Positions 28,964-38,972 of a DNA stretch of 64,000 nt are shown in pieces. Within the stretch, counting starts at the first letter, position 1, and every line of letters starts with the position of its first letter. The DNA comes from Rubripirellula reticaptiva (GTDB lineage Bacteria > Planctomycetota > Planctomycetia > Pirellulales > Pirellulaceae). A program made the position numbers and the translations under genes. The notes under the pieces are model-generated. The model saw only the letters and a list, made by a program, of their open reading frames with translations, searched no databases and had not been told where the DNA came from. The stretch spans positions 62,001-126,000 of the forward strand of contig NZ_SJPX01000005.1 of assembly GCF_007860175.1 (NCBI RefSeq). Reading direction: 5' to 3'.

Positions 28964-30315
28964 ATCAGATCCGACTACTTCTGCTAACAGTCTTAGCAGT
29001 TGGATTTCCTTGCGGCTTGCCTACAGGTTTCGCAGATGTGACGGCCTACATTGATGGCGTAGGCGACCTTTCCGAGCAAGCTGCTTCACCCGATGCCCAG
29101 CTCGGTAAGTTGCTTGGTCAGGCCAAAAGTCTGATCGAATCGGGAAACGTGGCCGGCGCTCACGATCTGTTGGCGACATTGGAAACAAACCCCGACGTTT
29201 CCGACGTCGATGTGGTAATCGCAGATTTGATGTTCTCGCTTGGCCGTGTCGCCGAGGGCCAGCAGTGGCTCGAAAGAGCTTCTGCAAAGAAGCCCCAGAG
29301 TTTGGCAGTTTACTTAGCTTTTAGCGAACTGGCGGTGCGGCAACGCCGTTGGTTCGATGGTTGGGTGCTTACGCGATTGGCCGAGCGACTTGACCCACCC
29401 GCCCACTGGTCAGCGACGCTGAAAGACAGTGTTGCAACACGGCTGACGCTGCTGAACGCCGTTTGCTGCGAAGGGCGAACCGAATGGAAGCAAGCCAGAA
29501 AAGGCTACGAAGATCTGGTCAACTTGTCCGAAAAGATAGGCGAGGGCATTGTTCGCGACGCAAATCTGGGACTCGCCCGATCTTGTTTTCGACTGCAGGA
29601 CTACGACGCAGCGCTTGCCGCACTGACAACGATCACGAGCGAGGACAACTCCATCGGAACACCCAACCAGTTACTAGCTCAGTTCTATGAGCAAAGCGAT
29701 ATGCTTTCCGAAGCGGATGCGGCTTACGCAAAGAGCATCGCCGAAGCAAAGCCGGACCAACAACCATCAGCCCACTTGGCGTATGCTCGTTTCTTACTGC
29801 ACACCAATGCACCGGAGATGGCGAAAAGGCATCTCCAATTTACGCTTCCCGAAAGCCCAAACACCAAAGAACAAGAATCCGAACTGCAGTTCCTGCAGGC
29901 GGTACTGGCGCGAATGGAAGGCGACGTGACCGATGCCCAAACACGACTATCGAAACTGCACCAAACACGGCCCAGTGCAGTTGCAGTTTCAAGTCACCTG
30001 GCCTCGATTTTGGTTGACCGCCAAGACGAAGCGATGCGGGCCAGAGCACTGCAAATCGCTGAATCGGCTGTCCGCAATTCTCCAAATTCAGCAGACGCCT
30101 GGGCAACGCTTGGCTGGGTCCGACTACGTTTAGGCGACTACGAAGCCGCTGACAAAAGTTTGATGCAATCACTGAAGCTTGGAAAACCATCACGCGACAC
30201 ATTGCACTATCTAGCAGAAATCAATCGAGCCGCCGGAAAGACGCAAGAAGCCGAAACGCTGGACAGACTTTACGAGACGGCGAAGGGCCCGAAATTCTTT
30301 GCCACACGCAAGTAG
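28960..30315 (+). CDS. Secreted TPR-repeat protein
   Basis: 451 residues, starting at ATG 28960, four bases overlapping the PEP-CTERM gene stop (ATGA), so the two are translated together. A signal peptide (about 1-24) is followed by TPR-like helical pairs over the whole length: LGKLLGQAKSLIESGNVAGA, IADLMFSLGRVAEGQQWLERA, LGLARSCFRLQDYDAALAAL, and WATLGWVRLRLGDYEAADKS near the C-terminus. It lacks any enzymatic domain. The overlap suggests it helps export, assembly or anchoring of the repeat protein, but this is inference from context. Confidence 0.82.
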   Translation: MNQIRLLLLTVLAVGFPCGLPTGFADVTAYIDGVGDLSEQAASPDAQLGKLLGQAKSLIESGNVAGAHDLLATLETNPDVSDVDVVIADLMFSLGRVAEGQQWLERASAKKPQSLAVYLAFSELAVRQRRWFDGWVLTRLAERLDPPAHWSATLKDSVATRLTLLNAVCCEGRTEWKQARKGYEDLVNLSEKIGEGIVRDANLGLARSCFRLQDYDAALAALTTITSEDNSIGTPNQLLAQFYEQSDMLSEADAAYAKSIAEAKPDQQPSAHLAYARFLLHTNAPEMAKRHLQFTLPESPNTKEQESELQFLQAVLARMEGDVTDAQTRLSKLHQTRPSAVAVSSHLASILVDRQDEAMRARALQIAESAVRNSPNSADAWATLGWVRLRLGDYEAADKSLMQSLKLGKPSRDTLHYLAEINRAAGKTQEAETLDRLYETAKGPKFFATRK

Positions 30316-30368
30316 AATTGCCCCAGAACTTGCGGAGGCCACTCCATTCATGTCTGGCTACCATTCGG

Positions 30369-31571
30369 TTAAGTTGCATCTTTGAACGGATTTCGTTCGG
30401 GCGGTTCGTCGTGGCTGACTGTTTTTAGGATTTGCTGTACGAACGCGTTCAGTAGTGGAACTCGGTGCCGCACCCAAACGTGAGCGGCTTCGGGTTTGCA
30501 GCCTAGCCGCGATTTGGCATCCAGCGCCGTGCGGCCAAAGGAAATTCGCCGGCATCGCCAGCGGATCGCTTGCTCGATGACAGCCAACAGCAATCGATGG
30601 TAGACCGGCAGCGTCGCGTTCGACTCGTAGTCCATTCCAAGATAGAAACCGACCGCGGTATCACCGTCACGGATCACCGTCACAAAACCGATCAGCTTTC
30701 CGTCCTGACGAATACCAATATTGACGAAGTCCTCGGCAAGCGAATCCGACATCCTCGGCAGCGTACTCTGCTGCAGAGAGAACAAGCAAACGTCGGCTCG
30801 CTGGGCAACCGATTGGTACAGTCGGTACAAGTCGTCCGCCTCGGCATGAGCGTCGTCGATCGCCGCGACTTCGAACGATTCGTTCTCGAATGGTTTGAAT
30901 ACCTTTCTCGCCGCCGCCCGATATCGTTTCGTCAGACTAGCCGCATAGTCATCGAACGTTCGCCAGTCCGGGTCGATCGCTAGGACCATGTTGGGTTCCG
31001 TTTCCAACGGACTGTACCGAAAAGCAGCCAGCTCGGACGCTGGTTCTCGATCCCCTTCGAATAGATCTTTGACGATCACGTAATCGGTTTGCCCATGCAA
31101 TCGATTGGCCCGCCGGATTCGATACAGACACTCGGCGACACCCGGCCACACTTTCGCCCGATCACAGCCTGGCGCGAACGCGACTCCGTCCGGTCCCCAA
31201 GTGTGCACGTTTCCGCACATCGTGATGCGTCGTTTGACGAGCGCGAGCGATTTGCGTTTCAACTCTGGCGACAAGGTCCAGCGCTGCTGAGATTTCTGAT
31301 CAAACAATTGCTCACCACTGACGTTGAACGACTGAGTCGCAACCGCGGCAACCGGCAGTCCTGCGTCATAGACGATCGCAAAGTCGCGTACGATCTCGCC
31401 GACAAAGTCATCTTGTGCCCCGCTTAGAAACCGCCGGCTCATGAAGACTGACGCGGCACGAGTGACATTGTCCCAGTGACCAGCGTCAAGAAACTCGATC
31501 CTGCTCGCGACCGCGAATTGGAAATTACTCGGTCGCCTGGTACAGGTTTCTGATTGGGACTCTGCAGCCAT
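30369..31571 (-). CDS. GNAT/FemAB-like acyltransferase (BioF2-type domain)
   Basis: 400 residues from ATG 31571, preceded by a CGAGG ribosome site; the frame is open 23 codons further. The C-terminal half (about 215-375) shows the FemAB/GNAT pattern: ASLTKRYRAAARKVFKPF, LYRLYQSVAQRAD, GKLIGFVTVIRDGDTAVGFY, then YHRLLLAVIEQAIRWRCRRI. Family members transfer amino-acyl or acyl groups, often in cell-wall or exopolysaccharide work. The N-terminal 150 residues are less clear. Codon use is like the surroundings. The adjacent genes give no pathway. Confidence 0.75.
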   Translation of the reverse strand: MAAESQSETCTRRPSNFQFAVASRIEFLDAGHWDNVTRAASVFMSRRFLSGAQDDFVGEIVRDFAIVYDAGLPVAAVATQSFNVSGEQLFDQKSQQRWTLSPELKRKSLALVKRRITMCGNVHTWGPDGVAFAPGCDRAKVWPGVAECLYRIRRANRLHGQTDYVIVKDLFEGDREPASELAAFRYSPLETEPNMVLAIDPDWRTFDDYAASLTKRYRAAARKVFKPFENESFEVAAIDDAHAEADDLYRLYQSVAQRADVCLFSLQQSTLPRMSDSLAEDFVNIGIRQDGKLIGFVTVIRDGDTAVGFYLGMDYESNATLPVYHRLLLAVIEQAIRWRCRRISFGRTALDAKSRLGCKPEAAHVWVRHRVPLLNAFVQQILKTVSHDEPPERNPFKDAT

Positions 31572-31806
31572 GACAGCAGCCTCGGGTTTGGAGAGTTGTT
31601 TTGCAGCTACTTTCCCCGCAGGGAAAGCCACACACAGCAATTGCGAATCAGTACGAATCGGAAACAGACTCGCCTACGTGGTTAGCCGTGCACGCTTACA
31701 TGGTCCGCTCAAGCTGCCTCGCGGTTGGATCCGCCGAATTTCCAAGCTTGGATTCACTGTAATCGCGAGAATCAACAACGTTGCCAGCAAGATCGACTTT
31801 GATTCG

Positions 31807-32301
31807 TCACTTTTGCTTGAAACGCAACGCATGCTCCGGCAATCGGATCGACGAATTTGCGGCAGCCAATGCAGCGTAGAGCTTGCCTAGGTCGTAGCGA
31901 TAGTTTTTTGAGATTTGGATTTTCTCGCCGGACCTCATGTACATCATGATTGTGCTAAAATCGACGTGATTTTGATAAGTTTGCTTGATCTCGACGATTT
32001 CGCTTACCAGCACCGAGAACGAAGCTGTTTCAAAAATGGGATCGGCCATTTCAAAGCGGTCTGAGTCTACTGCTATTTTGAAAGTTCGATTGCGAATCCA
32101 GAAGAAAAGGGCAGCAAAAAACAAACAGAGCTCGACCAATGGAAAGGCAATATTTATCCAATAGAATAGCTGTTCGCGAGCCGCGGACGGCTCAATGTAC
32201 ATGCGAGCTGACACGTACATCAAGAATAGTGCGCCCATGTTAAACAGCAGCGTCATGGCCATTCGCCGCTGCTTTCGTTCGTAAAGATAGATATGACTCA
32301 T
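31807..32301 (-). CDS. Small membrane protein with PH-like C-terminal domain
   Basis: 164 residues. Two hydrophobic helices (about residues 14-33 and 45-70) are followed by a cytoplasmic domain of about 90 residues (FKIAVDSDRFEMADPIFETA, SVLVSEIVEIKQTYQ, MYMRSGEKIQISKNY) with the beta pattern of bacterial PH/YdbT-like membrane domains. I do not recognise the exact family. The region is AT-richer than its neighbours. It is transcribed divergently from the next gene, about 80 bp apart. Confidence 0.65.
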   Translation of the reverse strand: MSHIYLYERKQRRMAMTLLFNMGALFLMYVSARMYIEPSAAREQLFYWINIAFPLVELCLFFAALFFWIRNRTFKIAVDSDRFEMADPIFETASFSVLVSEIVEIKQTYQNHVDFSTIMMYMRSGEKIQISKNYRYDLGKLYAALAAANSSIRLPEHALRFKQK

Positions 32302-32379
32302 GGACGTTTAAGTTTTAAAAATGGCGACGCGGTTATCCTGTTTTCTCTTCGCTTCAAGTTAGTATCGGCCGTTCAAAAA

Positions 32380-32910
32380 ATGTTTCGACGACTCGCCGCG
32401 ACGTGCTGTGTATCGATGATCGCCTTATTGGTCGCATCCGCGGCGACTGCTAGCGCGCAGACGAAGCAGGAAATCGCGAAGCAAAATTCTCTGCAACCTG
32501 CACCGTTCGTCTTGGCCGTCCTAAAGAAAGGCGAAACAAAGGAGATACAGCTCTGCTGGGATGCTGGCACAGGACGTGCGCCGGTCACATTTTTGGGCCA
32601 CCAACGAGTGCTCACCGATGGAATTGTAACGGACAACCCCGGCGGTGTGATTCGCTACCAACAAAACGGCGTAACCGCGGAATTCGACAAAGCGAAGTCT
32701 ACCGCGGTCCAATCGGCGCTCTACAAGACCGGTCAGTACACGGGACGACAAGATGATGGTTCGTACAAGCATGTAACGATCACTGTTGTTCGCGTAACCG
32801 CTAACCCGAACGCCAACGTCGGTGCTCACTCGGTGTTCGTCCACGTTGTCTCGGGCACAGGCCGCAGTATGCAATCGTCGGGCGAGATCCGAGTCTTAGT
32901 CGGCGAATAG
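32380..32910 (+). CDS. Small secreted protein, unknown function
   Basis: 176 residues from ATG 32380, chosen because it gives a typical signal peptide (FRRLAATCC, then hydrophobic to TASAQ). The frame is open to 32293, but that would bury the signal and overlap the divergent gene. The mature part looks like one beta-sandwich (LKKGETKEIQLCWDAGTG, ALYKTGQYTGRQDDGS, KHVTITVVRVTANPN). No family recognised. It does not look like an enzyme. Confidence 0.65.
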   Translation: MFRRLAATCCVSMIALLVASAATASAQTKQEIAKQNSLQPAPFVLAVLKKGETKEIQLCWDAGTGRAPVTFLGHQRVLTDGIVTDNPGGVIRYQQNGVTAEFDKAKSTAVQSALYKTGQYTGRQDDGSYKHVTITVVRVTANPNANVGAHSVFVHVVSGTGRSMQSSGEIRVLVGE

Positions 32911-33242
32911 CAAGCGGACGACCCGAGAAACATCGGCGATGAAAGCCAACGTTGCTGCCCGCTTGTTGAGCGCATCGAACGCACGCAAATGAAAAAAATC
33001 TCGCGACTGTCTGATTGACGCCGCTCCAAGCGAGCAAGTGTGGAATTGCGTCTTTCACTGCGAACGTTACCGCGACAAAAACCACCCAGTCGTCCCACTC
33101 GCCATCCTCAGGTTGAGGCCAGTATGCGGCGGCAAGTTTTCTGGCAAAAAATCAACTTGTACAGAAACTAAATGTTTAAAAATTAGTTAAACACTGGAAG
33201 ACGTTCTCTCCGATCCCCCAGTTCCAGTAGTTAAGCCTGAGC
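32911..33242. other. Intergenic region with an AT-rich inverted repeat
   Basis: About 330 bp without a gene. Near the methyltransferase start an AT-rich nested inverted repeat (gtttaaaaattagttaaac, about 33172-33190, inside aactaa...ttagtt) stands out against GC-rich surroundings; it could be a promoter or binding site. Confidence 0.4.
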
Positions 33243-34208
33243 ATGCAATCCACTGCGAAAGTCAACTTGGAATGTCCCGTTTGCGGGGTGACCCAGTTTC
33301 GGCATCGTTTCAAGAAGAAAAACAGAGCGTTTTGGCAATGCCAGTCGTGTGACATGGAACTGCAGTATCCGTTGCCCACCGCGGACGAGTTGCGTGACTA
33401 CTATGACAATAGCTACTCCGAAGGGATGTACAACGAGTTTGCGTCAGCCCAGACGATGAAGCGGATGACTGCGGGCCGTCGACTGCTAGAGATACGGCGA
33501 CATCTTCCCATTGGTGGGCAGTGGCTTGACGTCGGATGCGCCGACGGAATGTTTATCGACGTGGCGAACGCAAACGGCGTCAACGTCGAAGGGGTTGAGC
33601 TATCGCAAGTCGCGGTCGACCTGGCTCGAAATTCTGGTTTAAAGGTTCACTGCGGCACGATCGATTCGTTGCCGGAAGACCGGATGTTTGACACCATCAC
33701 CGCGTTTGATGTGCTGGAACATGTCCTCGATCCCGTCTAGTTTATCCAGGGACTTCGTCGCCGAGTTCGCGATGACGGGCACATCGTTTTGACATTGCCC
33801 GACTTGAATTCGATGGCACGCCGTCTGATGGGAAGCCGCTGGTACTTTTACATTCCCGAAGAACACTTGCACTACTTCAACCGCAAGAATCTTAGCCGGC
33901 TGCTTGAGCAAGAAGGCTTCACCGTCAAAGCCGCAAAACGAACGTACAAGCCGCTGACGTTTGACTACTCGTTGATTCAGTTCCAAGAGTACAACCCTCT
34001 GATTCACCGCACGCTCAGCACAGTCGGCAAATTGGTGCCTCAAGGCTTGCGATCTAAGATTGTTCCGCTGCCGATCGGCGAAATGATGCTGATCGCTCAG
34101 AAGAACCCTGCTTGGACTGGCACCCGCAAGGCGAAGCAGCCGGAAACACCGACTCGGACACGCGGATCCCGCCCCGCGAGTTCCGAATCGAAATCTCACC
34201 GCAGCTAG
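33243..34208 (+). pseudogene. Class I SAM-dependent methyltransferase interrupted by an amber codon
   Basis: One reading frame of 322 codons with a single in-frame TAG at 33738-33740. Upstream: a zinc-ribbon-like CPVCG...CQSCDMEL (about residues 11-40), YYDNSYSEG, and the SAM site LDVGCADGMF (about 96-105), then DVLEHVLDPV just before the TAG. Downstream, in the same frame: FIQGLRRRVRDDGHIVLTLPD, HYFNRKNLSRLLEQEGF, typical of the methyltransferase C-terminal half (Methyltransf_23 style, seen in glycan and lipid modification loci). Without the stop it would be a full-length 321-residue enzyme. It is either a young pseudogene, a sequencing error, or (least likely) a read-through gene. Confidence 0.85.
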
Positions 34209-34575
34209 GTGCCTCGGTGCTAAGCGAGTGACTGCAATGCCAGAAAACTCGACATGCTCGAGTTTCAATAATGGCGTTTGACTGGCGTTACACCGGCGGA
34301 AATACAGATTCTCGCCCTCGTTCGCGCTGAAGTCGTAACCGTGCAGAATCGGTTTGCTGGTCAGTTGATCGGATTGATCACAGAAAACCTGTCATTGACC
34401 GTAGCGATCATGACTACAGTGCGCTCGATTTGCGGTATTTTTTGGTTTCCTCGGCGAGCCTGGGGGCCGATCACCACCTCTGCAAGTCCTTGCGTGTGAT
34501 ACGCTTAGCACTCGAGCAGAGACACTAGCCCTGCCTGTCTTTTACTATCCCCCTTATCACGCGGAGACACACCCA
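34209..34575. other. Intergenic region upstream of the DUF937 gene
   Basis: About 370 bp. A 73-codon open frame (34278-34499) has no signal, no ribosome site and no resemblance, and I do not call it. The rest probably holds the promoter of the DUF937 gene. Confidence 0.4.
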
Positions 34576-35730
34576 ATGTCCATCAACATTCTCGACATGG
34601 TCAAGAGCCAAATTGGCGGCCAGATCGCTGGCCAAATTGCAGGCAAGTTTGGGGTGAACGAGCAAACGGCGAAGGCTGGGATTGATGCATTGTTGCCAAC
34701 GATTCTGGGTGGGCTGGTCAGCAAAGTATCGTCGCCTGGCGGGACCGAAACGCTTGACAGAACACTCGACGAGGGCGATTACGACGGTGGGATGCTGGAC
34801 AACCTTGGCGACATTTTCTCGGGCAACAGCGGCGACGAGTTGGCCAACAAAGGCGGCGGCGTGGTATCGATGATCTTCGGCGACAAGGCAGCCGTATTGG
34901 GGCCGATCATCGCAAAGCTCACGGGTATGAAGTCAGATTCCGTAATGTCGATGCTGGCGATGTTGGCACCACTGGTGATGAGCTACCTTGGTAAGGCCAA
35001 GAGCAGTGCTGGAATGGATGCCAACGGCTTGGCCAGCATGTTGATGTCGCAGAAGGACTCGATCGCATCCGCGATGCCTCCGGGCGTTTCCGATGCAATG
35101 GGATTGGGATTGCTTCCTCAAAGCAAACCAGCTGCAACTCCTGCACCCGCGCCCGCACCTCAGGCTGCAGAAGGCGGTGGCGGTGGTCTGGCCAAGATCT
35201 TGATCCCGCTCGTGATCTTGGGCGCGGTTGGCTACGGTTGCTACAAGTATATCTTCGCTGGAATTCGCCCGCCGGGCGAACAAGGCAACCTTATCATCGA
35301 GCAAGATCCGAATGGCGCCAACGATGGTGGCTACGGCCCAGAAGAAGGCAGCGCTCCTGCCGCGGCCACGCCAGCCGAAGCGACTCCGGCGACGACCGCG
35401 GCTACGCCAGAGTTTGACGTTACTAAAATGCCAGCCATGTTCAAATCGCTTGGTAGCACCTTCGAAGAAATCACTGACGTCGAATCGGCCAAAGCAGCAA
35501 TGCCAAAACTTGAAACGATGGACAAGCAACTCGATGCCGCTTCGTCTAGCCTTGCCGCAGTCCCAGAGCTCGTTCGCGGACCAATCATCAAAACGCTTCA
35601 AGACAATATGCCTGCCGTCGAATCTGCGATCGAAAAAGCTCTGGCCATTCCCGGCGTGGGCGACGTGCTGAAGCCGATCGTTGACAGCATGATGTCGAAG
35701 ATCAAACCGCTGCTCGGTGATGCCAGCTAA
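34576..35730 (+). CDS. DUF937 domain protein with central membrane segment
   Basis: 384 residues. The N-terminal 180 residues are a DUF937-type helical repeat (MVKSQIGGQIAGQIAGKFGV, AGIDALLPTILGGL, MSMLAMLAPLVMSYLG). This is followed by a Pro/Ala linker, a Gly-rich stretch and one transmembrane helix (about 205-228, LAKILIPLVILGAVGYG), then a Thr/Ala-rich linker and a helical C-terminal domain (about 285-384) seen in no family I know. DUF937 itself has no settled role. The architecture suggests an anchored protein with soluble domains on both sides of the membrane. Confidence 0.8.
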   Translation: MSINILDMVKSQIGGQIAGQIAGKFGVNEQTAKAGIDALLPTILGGLVSKVSSPGGTETLDRTLDEGDYDGGMLDNLGDIFSGNSGDELANKGGGVVSMIFGDKAAVLGPIIAKLTGMKSDSVMSMLAMLAPLVMSYLGKAKSSAGMDANGLASMLMSQKDSIASAMPPGVSDAMGLGLLPQSKPAATPAPAPAPQAAEGGGGGLAKILIPLVILGAVGYGCYKYIFAGIRPPGEQGNLIIEQDPNGANDGGYGPEEGSAPAAATPAEATPATTAATPEFDVTKMPAMFKSLGSTFEEITDVESAKAAMPKLETMDKQLDAASSSLAAVPELVRGPIIKTLQDNMPAVESAIEKALAIPGVGDVLKPIVDSMMSKIKPLLGDAS

Positions 35731-35825
35731 TACGCTCGCCAGCTTGCTTCGAACTCGCCTGTATGCGTCGATGACGTAGCGGAACGACAGATGATCCAGT
35801 AGCACCACTGCGGTTGCTAGCAACG

Positions 35826-36812
35826 ATGCGGTTTACCTTGACTCGGTATGGCGATAGAGCCTACCAAGCGTTCATGGTTCTGTATCGATTTCTAGTCGCC
35901 GCGATTGTGCTGGGCGCATCCGGTTGCCGGATGGGTGCTCACGTTGCTGTTTGGCAACCGCCGCAACTGGAATCCACTGTCGGCAAACGAGTTGCGGTAT
36001 CGACGGTGACTGGTCCGAAAGAAGTCGCTGGGCCACTGCGCGAAAAGATGTTGGCGATGGCCCCCGCGGACTCGGGCCGCGATATGGCCACCATTGATCC
36101 CGAACAGATGGCTAGCACTGAATCGATTCGGTTGGTTTCAGGCACGGACGACGTCAACGACATCGCGCTCGCATCAGTAGCCAAGAAAGAAAACATCGAC
36201 TACGTGCTTCGCGGCCAAGTGATTTCGCGAACGCAATCACCCGACACCAAATTCGATCCGACCGCACCGCTGGCGATCTCGTGGCGATTGATGTCGATTG
36301 GCGACAACCGTCACGTCGGCGGCCGCCCGGTGGTCGTGGATCTTGAATCCGCCCGAGAAACGTATCCAGATTTGGCGTTAGTCGCTGATCCCACCGAAGC
36401 CTTAACCACGGCGGCGGTACGCCAATCCTATCGTTTAGTTTCGCCCTGGATCGATCGCGAACGCATCCAGCTTGCCATTCCCTACGGGATGCCGGGCAGC
36501 AAAGAAGTCCGGCGCGGCAACATGCTAGCGCTCAACGGTCGCTGGGGCGAAGCCGAAACGGTCTGGCAAGAAACTCTAACCAAACACCCCACTCAAACGG
36601 CCGCAGTACACAACTTGGCGATCGCGGCCGCCGCGGGTCAAGACTTTTCAAAAGCAAAAGAACTGGCTCGCCGCGCAATCCGTCGCCAACCGACCGGGTT
36701 GCACAAACAGTCGTTAGTTTGGATCGAACAGAAACAACGTCTGTATCACCAAGCATTCAATTTGCCGGAACCGCCCGAAGGATGGTTCGTGACGCACAGC
36801 GACGACGAGTAA
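35826..36812 (+). CDS. Predicted lipoprotein with TPR-like C-terminus
   Basis: 328 residues from ATG 35826. The signal region ends in a lipobox (VLGASGC, Cys about 34). ATG 35874 is an alternative start with a shorter signal. The middle (KRVAVSTVTGPKEVAG, IDYVLRGQVISR, ISWRLMSIGD) looks like the CsgG/curli-assembly-like or TolB N-terminal fold used by several envelope lipoproteins, but I cannot prove it. Residues about 235-300 form two TPR-like helix pairs (GRWGEAETVWQETLTKHPTQ, AVHNLAIAAAAGQDFSKAKEL). Function unknown, location probably the envelope. Confidence 0.72.
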   Translation: MRFTLTRYGDRAYQAFMVLYRFLVAAIVLGASGCRMGAHVAVWQPPQLESTVGKRVAVSTVTGPKEVAGPLREKMLAMAPADSGRDMATIDPEQMASTESIRLVSGTDDVNDIALASVAKKENIDYVLRGQVISRTQSPDTKFDPTAPLAISWRLMSIGDNRHVGGRPVVVDLESARETYPDLALVADPTEALTTAAVRQSYRLVSPWIDRERIQLAIPYGMPGSKEVRRGNMLALNGRWGEAETVWQETLTKHPTQTAAVHNLAIAAAAGQDFSKAKELARRAIRRQPTGLHKQSLVWIEQKQRLYHQAFNLPEPPEGWFVTHSDDE

Positions 36813-36825
36813 CGAATCATTCGGC

Positions 36826-38016
36826 TCACTCTTGCGCCGCAGCTTCCTGCAACATGGATTGTACCCGCCGTTCGACTTCGGATGTGATCTCGGTCGTTTG
36901 GCCTTTGATCTTTTTGTCGCCGATGACTTCGACGCCCTCGCCGAACATCACCGTCGCACTTCGCCGTGCCTTGATCGACGCAGTGAACTTCCGCAATACG
37001 TCCTCTTCGAACTTGTCGATCGTTTCCGCCATTCGCTCGATCGACGGACGGTCCACGACGTAGTCGCCGGGGTAACTGAACGACTGAACGACCAAGAACA
37101 AGTCTTCCAAGTCATCATCAAGCGTGCGTTTGGCTTCTTCGGATAACGAATTTTCCGATCGCTTTCCAATGATCGTTTTCCGCGCTGCTTTGACCCGTTC
37201 AGGAATCGACTTGTCGCCGCCGCTCAATTCATGTCGCGCCTCGACTGCATCCAAAATGAAGTCACCAAGATTGCGGATCCGCTGCGGCAATCGTCCGATG
37301 CGAGTCTCGCCAAGGTATTCAAGTTCCTTGACCACCAACAACGCTTCAGCGAACCGATAAATCCGTTCGTCGAGCGGACGCCCAGTCTGACGTCGCCAAA
37401 AGATTGCCTCTTCCAGTTCTCCCATCGTTTCAACTAGCGATTCCGTCGGGTCATCTTCGTAGCGATACGAGATTGCACAGGGAACACAAACGATCCGGCG
37501 AGTTGCCTTGCGCGCCGCAGCCACCGCGATCGCTGCGGCTCCTTCGCGAAACGGAGTGACTCGGTCGCTGCAGTGATAGATCTCGCCTTCGGGAAAAATC
37601 ACGAGCGGTTCGGGCTTGTCTTGCATCAATGACGACGCCAACTTGAAAGCGCCGATATCATTGGCTTCGCGATCAACACTGAAACAGCCATGCTTGCGTA
37701 GCAACCACTGAACCAAACGCGACTTGTCGTGAAAGACATGCCACGTTGCCATCAGGTACAGCGGCGTTCCAATCCGATCGGCAGCCGAATAGATCACGTA
37801 GGGATCGGCATGCGAAGAATGGTTCGGCATGATCATCACGCCATCACCACGATCCAAATGCGACCTCACAATGTCGTCGCCCGTCACGTCAATCTGCGAT
37901 ATTCGAACTTCGCGGTCACACTGCCGTGTGCGCATGCCGCGAAGCCAATTGACAATCGACGGTGACAGGGCAGGCGTCCAGACTTGCGGAGCAAACCGCA
38001 TTCGGTATCGATTCAT
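36826..38016 (-). CDS. PlsC-type 1-acylglycerol-phosphate acyltransferase family protein
   Basis: 396 residues from ATG 38016, overlapping the preceding gene's stop (ATGA). Seen: [13 protein letters not shown] (the HX4D acyltransferase motif, about residue 60), [14 protein letters not shown], and the substrate motif FPEGEIYH (about 138). The frame upstream of 38016 is a shadow of the dehydrogenase. The C-terminal 150 residues are a helical extension ([22 protein letters not shown]) beyond the usual 240-residue domain; its role is not known. Probably a membrane-associated glycerolipid acyltransferase. Confidence 0.85.
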   Translation of the reverse strand: MNRYRMRFAPQVWTPALSPSIVNWLRGMRTRQCDREVRISQIDVTGDDIVRSHLDRGDGVMIMPNHSSHADPYVIYSAADRIGTPLYLMATWHVFHDKSRLVQWLLRKHGCFSVDREANDIGAFKLASSLMQDKPEPLVIFPEGEIYHCSDRVTPFREGAAAIAVAAARKATRRIVCVPCAISYRYEDDPTESLVETMGELEEAIFWRRQTGRPLDERIYRFAEALLVVKELEYLGETRIGRLPQRIRNLGDFILDAVEARHELSGGDKSIPERVKAARKTIIGKRSENSLSEEAKRTLDDDLEDLFLVVQSFSYPGDYVVDRPSIERMAETIDKFEEDVLRKFTASIKARRSATVMFGEGVEVIGDKKIKGQTTEITSEVERRVQSMLQEAAAQE

Positions 38017-38936
38017 TGGGATTCGGTCCCGTTGAGTTTCTTGAGCGCCAACAACAATGCTTGTGTGCCCTTCTTGCGGTTCCCTTGTGCCGCGACGGCT
38101 TGATACAGTTGGTGGGCCAGCGCCAACCCAGGCAAACACAGGTTCACTCGCGCCGCTTCGTCTAGCGCGATGCCCATATCCTTGATAAAGTGTTCGACAT
38201 AAAAACCAGGCTCGAAATCGCCGGCCACCATGCGTGGTGCCAAGTTGGATAACGACCAACTTCCCGCCGCGCCGCTGCTGACACTCTGCAGCACCGTTTC
38301 GACATTCAGCCCGACTTTCTCGGCGTACAGCATCCCCTCGCAAACCGCGATCATGCCGGCTGCGATCAACGTCTGGTTCACCATCTTGGTGTGCTGGCCC
38401 GATCCGGCCGGTCCTTGATGAACAATCGTCTTGCCCATCAATCGCAGCAACGGATCAATCGCGTCGACCACGACCGCATCGCCACCGATCATGATGGAAA
38501 GCGCCGCGTTGCGAGCCCCCAAGTCACCGCCGCTGACCGGTGCGTCGACCGAATGCACGCCGACCTGACGAGCTCGCCGATCGATTTCAACGGCAAGTGA
38601 TGGCTTGCTGGTCGTCATGTCCACGACAACGCACCCCGGCGATGCGCCAGCGAGGACTCCGTCTGCGCCTAAGATCACGGACTCTACGTCCGACGGAAAA
38701 CCCACAATTGTGAATACCACGTCACTGGATCTCGCAACGTCCGCAGGCGACGCCACCCGCGTCGCGCCGCAAGCCACCAGTTCGTCTGACTTTTCCGGCG
38801 AACGGTTGTAGACGGTCGTCTGGTAACCTGCCTCGATCAGATGACCGCACATGCTGCGTCCCATCACACCCGTTCCGATCCAGCCGATACGCGTGGACTT
38901 CGAGACCTTCAAAGTTGGGGTTTGATTCGCAGTCAT
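38013..38936 (-). CDS. 3-hydroxyisobutyrate dehydrogenase family oxidoreductase
   Basis: 307 residues; NAD(P)-dependent beta-hydroxyacid dehydrogenases. Seen: the Rossmann start [17 protein letters not shown] (about 17-33), the substrate motif [14 protein letters not shown] (about 129-142) and the catalytic Lys region [11 protein letters not shown] (about 178-188). The family includes 2-hydroxy-3-oxopropionate reductase, hydroxyisobutyrate dehydrogenase and cytokinin-like GLYR enzymes; the exact substrate cannot be read from sequence. It is translated with the downstream acyltransferase (ATGA overlap). Confidence 0.9.
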   Translation of the reverse strand: MTANQTPTLKVSKSTRIGWIGTGVMGRSMCGHLIEAGYQTTVYNRSPEKSDELVACGATRVASPADVARSSDVVFTIVGFPSDVESVILGADGVLAGASPGCVVVDMTTSKPSLAVEIDRRARQVGVHSVDAPVSGGDLGARNAALSIMIGGDAVVVDAIDPLLRLMGKTIVHQGPAGSGQHTKMVNQTLIAAGMIAVCEGMLYAEKVGLNVETVLQSVSSGAAGSWSLSNLAPRMVAGDFEPGFYVEHFIKDMGIALDEAARVNLCLPGLALAHQLYQAVAAQGNRKKGTQALLLALKKLNGTESQ

Positions 38937-38972
38937 AGTTGAGCAAAAGCAAGCGAGTTCGATTCGATAAAA

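Noticed and set aside
34278-34499. 73-residue open frame before the DUF937 gene
   Set aside because: No signal, domain or ribosome site; composition like the intergenic DNA.
38017-38343. N-terminal extension of the PlsC-type protein
   Set aside because: It overlaps the dehydrogenase gene and has Arg/Gly-rich shadow composition; ATG 38016 fits the family start and the ATGA overlap.
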